A stretch of DNA of 64,000 bases from Amycolatopsis echigonensis (lineage in GTDB: Bacteria; Actinomycetota; Actinomycetes; Mycobacteriales; Pseudonocardiaceae), in contig NZ_JACJHR010000047.1 in assembly GCF_014174495.1 (NCBI RefSeq), forward strand, positions 1-64,000, written 5' to 3'. This document shows, in pieces, positions 63,501 to 64,000 of this stretch. The notes under the pieces are model-generated. The model was not told where the DNA came from, made no database searches, and saw only the letters and a list, made by a program, of their open reading frames with translations. Position 1 is the stretch's first letter. Each line of letters begins with the position of its first letter. A program made the translations under genes and the position numbers.

Positions 63501-63719
63501 GTACGCGGGAGCGCCGTCCGGGGCGGTGCAGAACCGGGCCAGTTCCGCCAGTTCCGTCTCGCGGCCGATGAGCTGCTCCGGGGCCACCTGGCGCACCCAT
63601 TGCCGGTAGCGGGACCGGGCGGGCGGAGTGCCGACGTAGGTGACCGAGTCAGCGTGGCCGACCTGCACGACCTTGCCCGTGACCGGACCCAGGACCTGGT
63701 TCGTGATCCGCTCGCCCAC
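60552..63719 (-). CDS. STAND-like NTPase with long helical-repeat region
   Basis: A 1,055-residue protein. Residues 11-20 have a GxVVQ motif that I recall from the N-termini of actinobacterial STAND-type proteins. The NTPase spans about 50-330: an IGRE box, a Walker A region AAPWTGKS (78-85) with alanine replacing the first glycine, Walker B VLVVDGLDED (161-170), and VIVASRL (193-199). The rest is Ala/Leu/Arg-rich helical repeats (HEAT/TPR-like), typical of a sensor or superstructure domain. No effector domain was recognised. GTG start with GGAGGGGG about 6 nt upstream. It lies 52 nt before aroG on the same strand. Confidence 0.82.
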   Translation of the reverse strand: MGERITNQVLGPVTGKVVQVGHADSVTYVGTPPARSRYRQWVRQVAPEQLIGRETELAELARFCTAPDGAPAYVWWRAAPWTGKSALMASFVLSPPEGVRVVSFFVTARSLGDDTREAFVDVVQEQLAEVLGAAKDPEARNLNAVFAEAAAHCRARGERLVLVVDGLDEDRGASSGGHSIAALLPFPENGLRVIVASRLNPDVPPDVRSDHPLRAPGIERSLAPSPAAVAAKADMERELDALLQDQEDLLGFLVAARGGLSSDDLAQLTQRRPRDVERVLNSVASRSFTRRPAHWRPREAPAIFLLGHENLHREAVEAFGNELSRYRAAIDEWAAEYRSAGWPPDTPQFLLRGYFRLVQESGDVATLVELAGDPARHERLLDVSGGDLAAMGELDAARAALLESAEPDLVRLITLDTYRDNFRDRNKITPVRLPAVWAALGQFDHAVALAQSMTDPGSRTRALLDLAGELVRAGQSDRAERLADDEHDPDLRDSLLAETAVALVRRGENAAATRIAERVSADQRQRIAAIGEPGFSQAGQLAGTISREDLRDRTLSELAMLAVDDLDAAVELAGAMTHQVRRHGTFAELAQRLVWRGEADRARTLAQEHGVAGVLFRLDVTAELAAATDPAEALGARFPDVDREHTLVPVLIDFLAGTGRLADIPAVLDSMTNPFARREAVIRFVQALVSAGEVEQAFRWAGRYPSSRRSAFELQADAHRFVVLADALLAAGERSRARQATERAEAMTRRPVEDPRAAAAISALSTTVVAAGDVRRAELLAPLVQSNLQGLTEIRSLASLLAERGDPRVAEKLICGVEFWSAMREPVTLLARRLRAAGDRAALARIAEYVRSRLKEEPSDRQLAWHDRRSAIGMLAAVGEPAELVELVASFPEEATLGFAIEDAMADLAARGEAAAALELCGYLHERDVVQARRVLVRGLTAAGHLDQAEAVLESVEGAERERLVLAFLPELAQHDLPRALARGREIEFAEDRARLLVEISAAAPPDERRRILAEAVSLDHWSVIVPALDTEELAGLLGVADRFGALYRQDAPDA

Positions 63720-63785
63720 CCGCGACCCCCTCCGACGGTTCAGCTTCCCACGAACCGTGTCGGCCCGGTCACATCGACTGGAAGT

Positions 63786-63799
63786 TGACACCGGTGTCA
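63786..63799. promoter_or_regulatory. perfect 14-bp palindrome between the NTPase and oxidoreductase genes
   Basis: TGACACCGGTGTCA overlaps a TTGACA -35-like element (63785-63790) facing the oxidoreductase gene. It is the kind of operator bound by TetR or MarR dimers; no regulator gene lies inside the window. Confidence 0.5.
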
Positions 63800-63846
63800 G
63801 CGAATAGCTTCGGCTCGAACCGACCGTGCCGCAGAAGGGATCCACG

Positions 63847-64000
63847 ATGAGCACAGCCTTGGGATATCGGGAGTTCGGCGCCGCCGACGTCCAGGAATTC
63901 TTCGACCGGCCGGATCCGGTGCCCGGCCCCGCCGAGGTTCTGGTCCGCGTCGCGGCCGCTGGGGTGAACCCGCTCGATCATCTGCTCCGGTCCGGGCACG
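63847..64000 (+). CDS. zinc-type NADP-dependent oxidoreductase, partial (5' end)
   Basis: The first 51 residues of a quinone-oxidoreductase/alcohol-dehydrogenase-like protein, cut by the window edge. REFGAADVQEFFDRPDPVPGPAEVLVRVAAAGVNPLDHLLRSG is the standard N-terminal GroES-like pattern. ATG at 63847, without a strong ribosome site. Substrate cannot be inferred. Confidence 0.85.
   Translation, partial: MSTALGYREFGAADVQEFFDRPDPVPGPAEVLVRVAAAGVNPLDHLLRSGH

Overview
The window is about 70% GC, almost fully coding, uses many GTG starts, and has many 1-4 nt stop/start overlaps. Gene order and protein types point to an actinomycete of the Pseudonocardiales; Amycolatopsis is my best guess, from recalled synteny and not from a database search. 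No rRNA, tRNA, CRISPR array, transposase or phage gene was found. About 52 protein genes are listed.

Layout. 0-7.8 kb: an archaeal-type valine-tRNA ligase, dapF, miaA, a DUF349 protein, a small membrane protein and miaB. This is the tRNA-modification/lysine block known from mycobacteria (Rv2726c-Rv2733c). 8-11.8 kb: a secreted polysaccharide-lyase-like protein, then a TAXI-type solute-binding lipoprotein facing a two-component system. 12-15.4 kb: the gluABCD glutamate uptake operon. 15.5-24.7 kb: a VOC protein, a 1 kb stretch without a credible gene, a mycobacterial Sdh1-type succinate dehydrogenase operon (Rv0250c-Rv0247c order), an orphan XRE/DUF5753 regulator and the Entner-Doudoroff pair edd-eda. 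24.8-27.4 kb: recX, recA with an upstream SOS box, and a DUF3046 gene. In Corynebacterium, miaB, gluABCD, recX and recA are close neighbours, so the extra blocks look like insertions into an old backbone.

27.5-46.3 kb: a membrane-anchored Hsp70-like protein, a GT-C membrane glycosyltransferase, lhr helicase, def, an ACT-GNAT fusion, a double VOC protein, a mycothiol-type isomerase/DinB protein, a SAV_6107-type HEPN protein with a long low-complexity head, a YbaK-type deacylase, two GNAT acetyltransferases, an EamA exporter, a DUF885 protein and metF.

46.4-60.5 kb: a MerB-like protein, then a carotenoid mini-operon (prenyl synthase-crtI-crtB), a PPOX-type protein, a divergent CGNR regulator/MFS pair sharing a striking 31 bp dyad, a Rv2175c-type DNA-binding protein, a PknL-like kinase carrying four PASTA domains, co-directional NfeD-like, flotillin and unknown genes, a WS/DGAT acyltransferase and aroG (class II DAHP synthase). 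The order metF, prenyl synthase, Rv2175c, pknL, aroG matches mycobacteria, with the carotenoid and efflux genes in between. 60.5-64 kb: a 1,055-residue STAND-like NTPase and the start of a zinc-type oxidoreductase.

Most promising for new biology: the kinase-NfeD-flotillin-unknown operon, the STAND-like NTPase, the CGNR/MFS operator and the orphan MerB-like gene. No complete, clearly new multi-gene system can be proven from the sequence alone.
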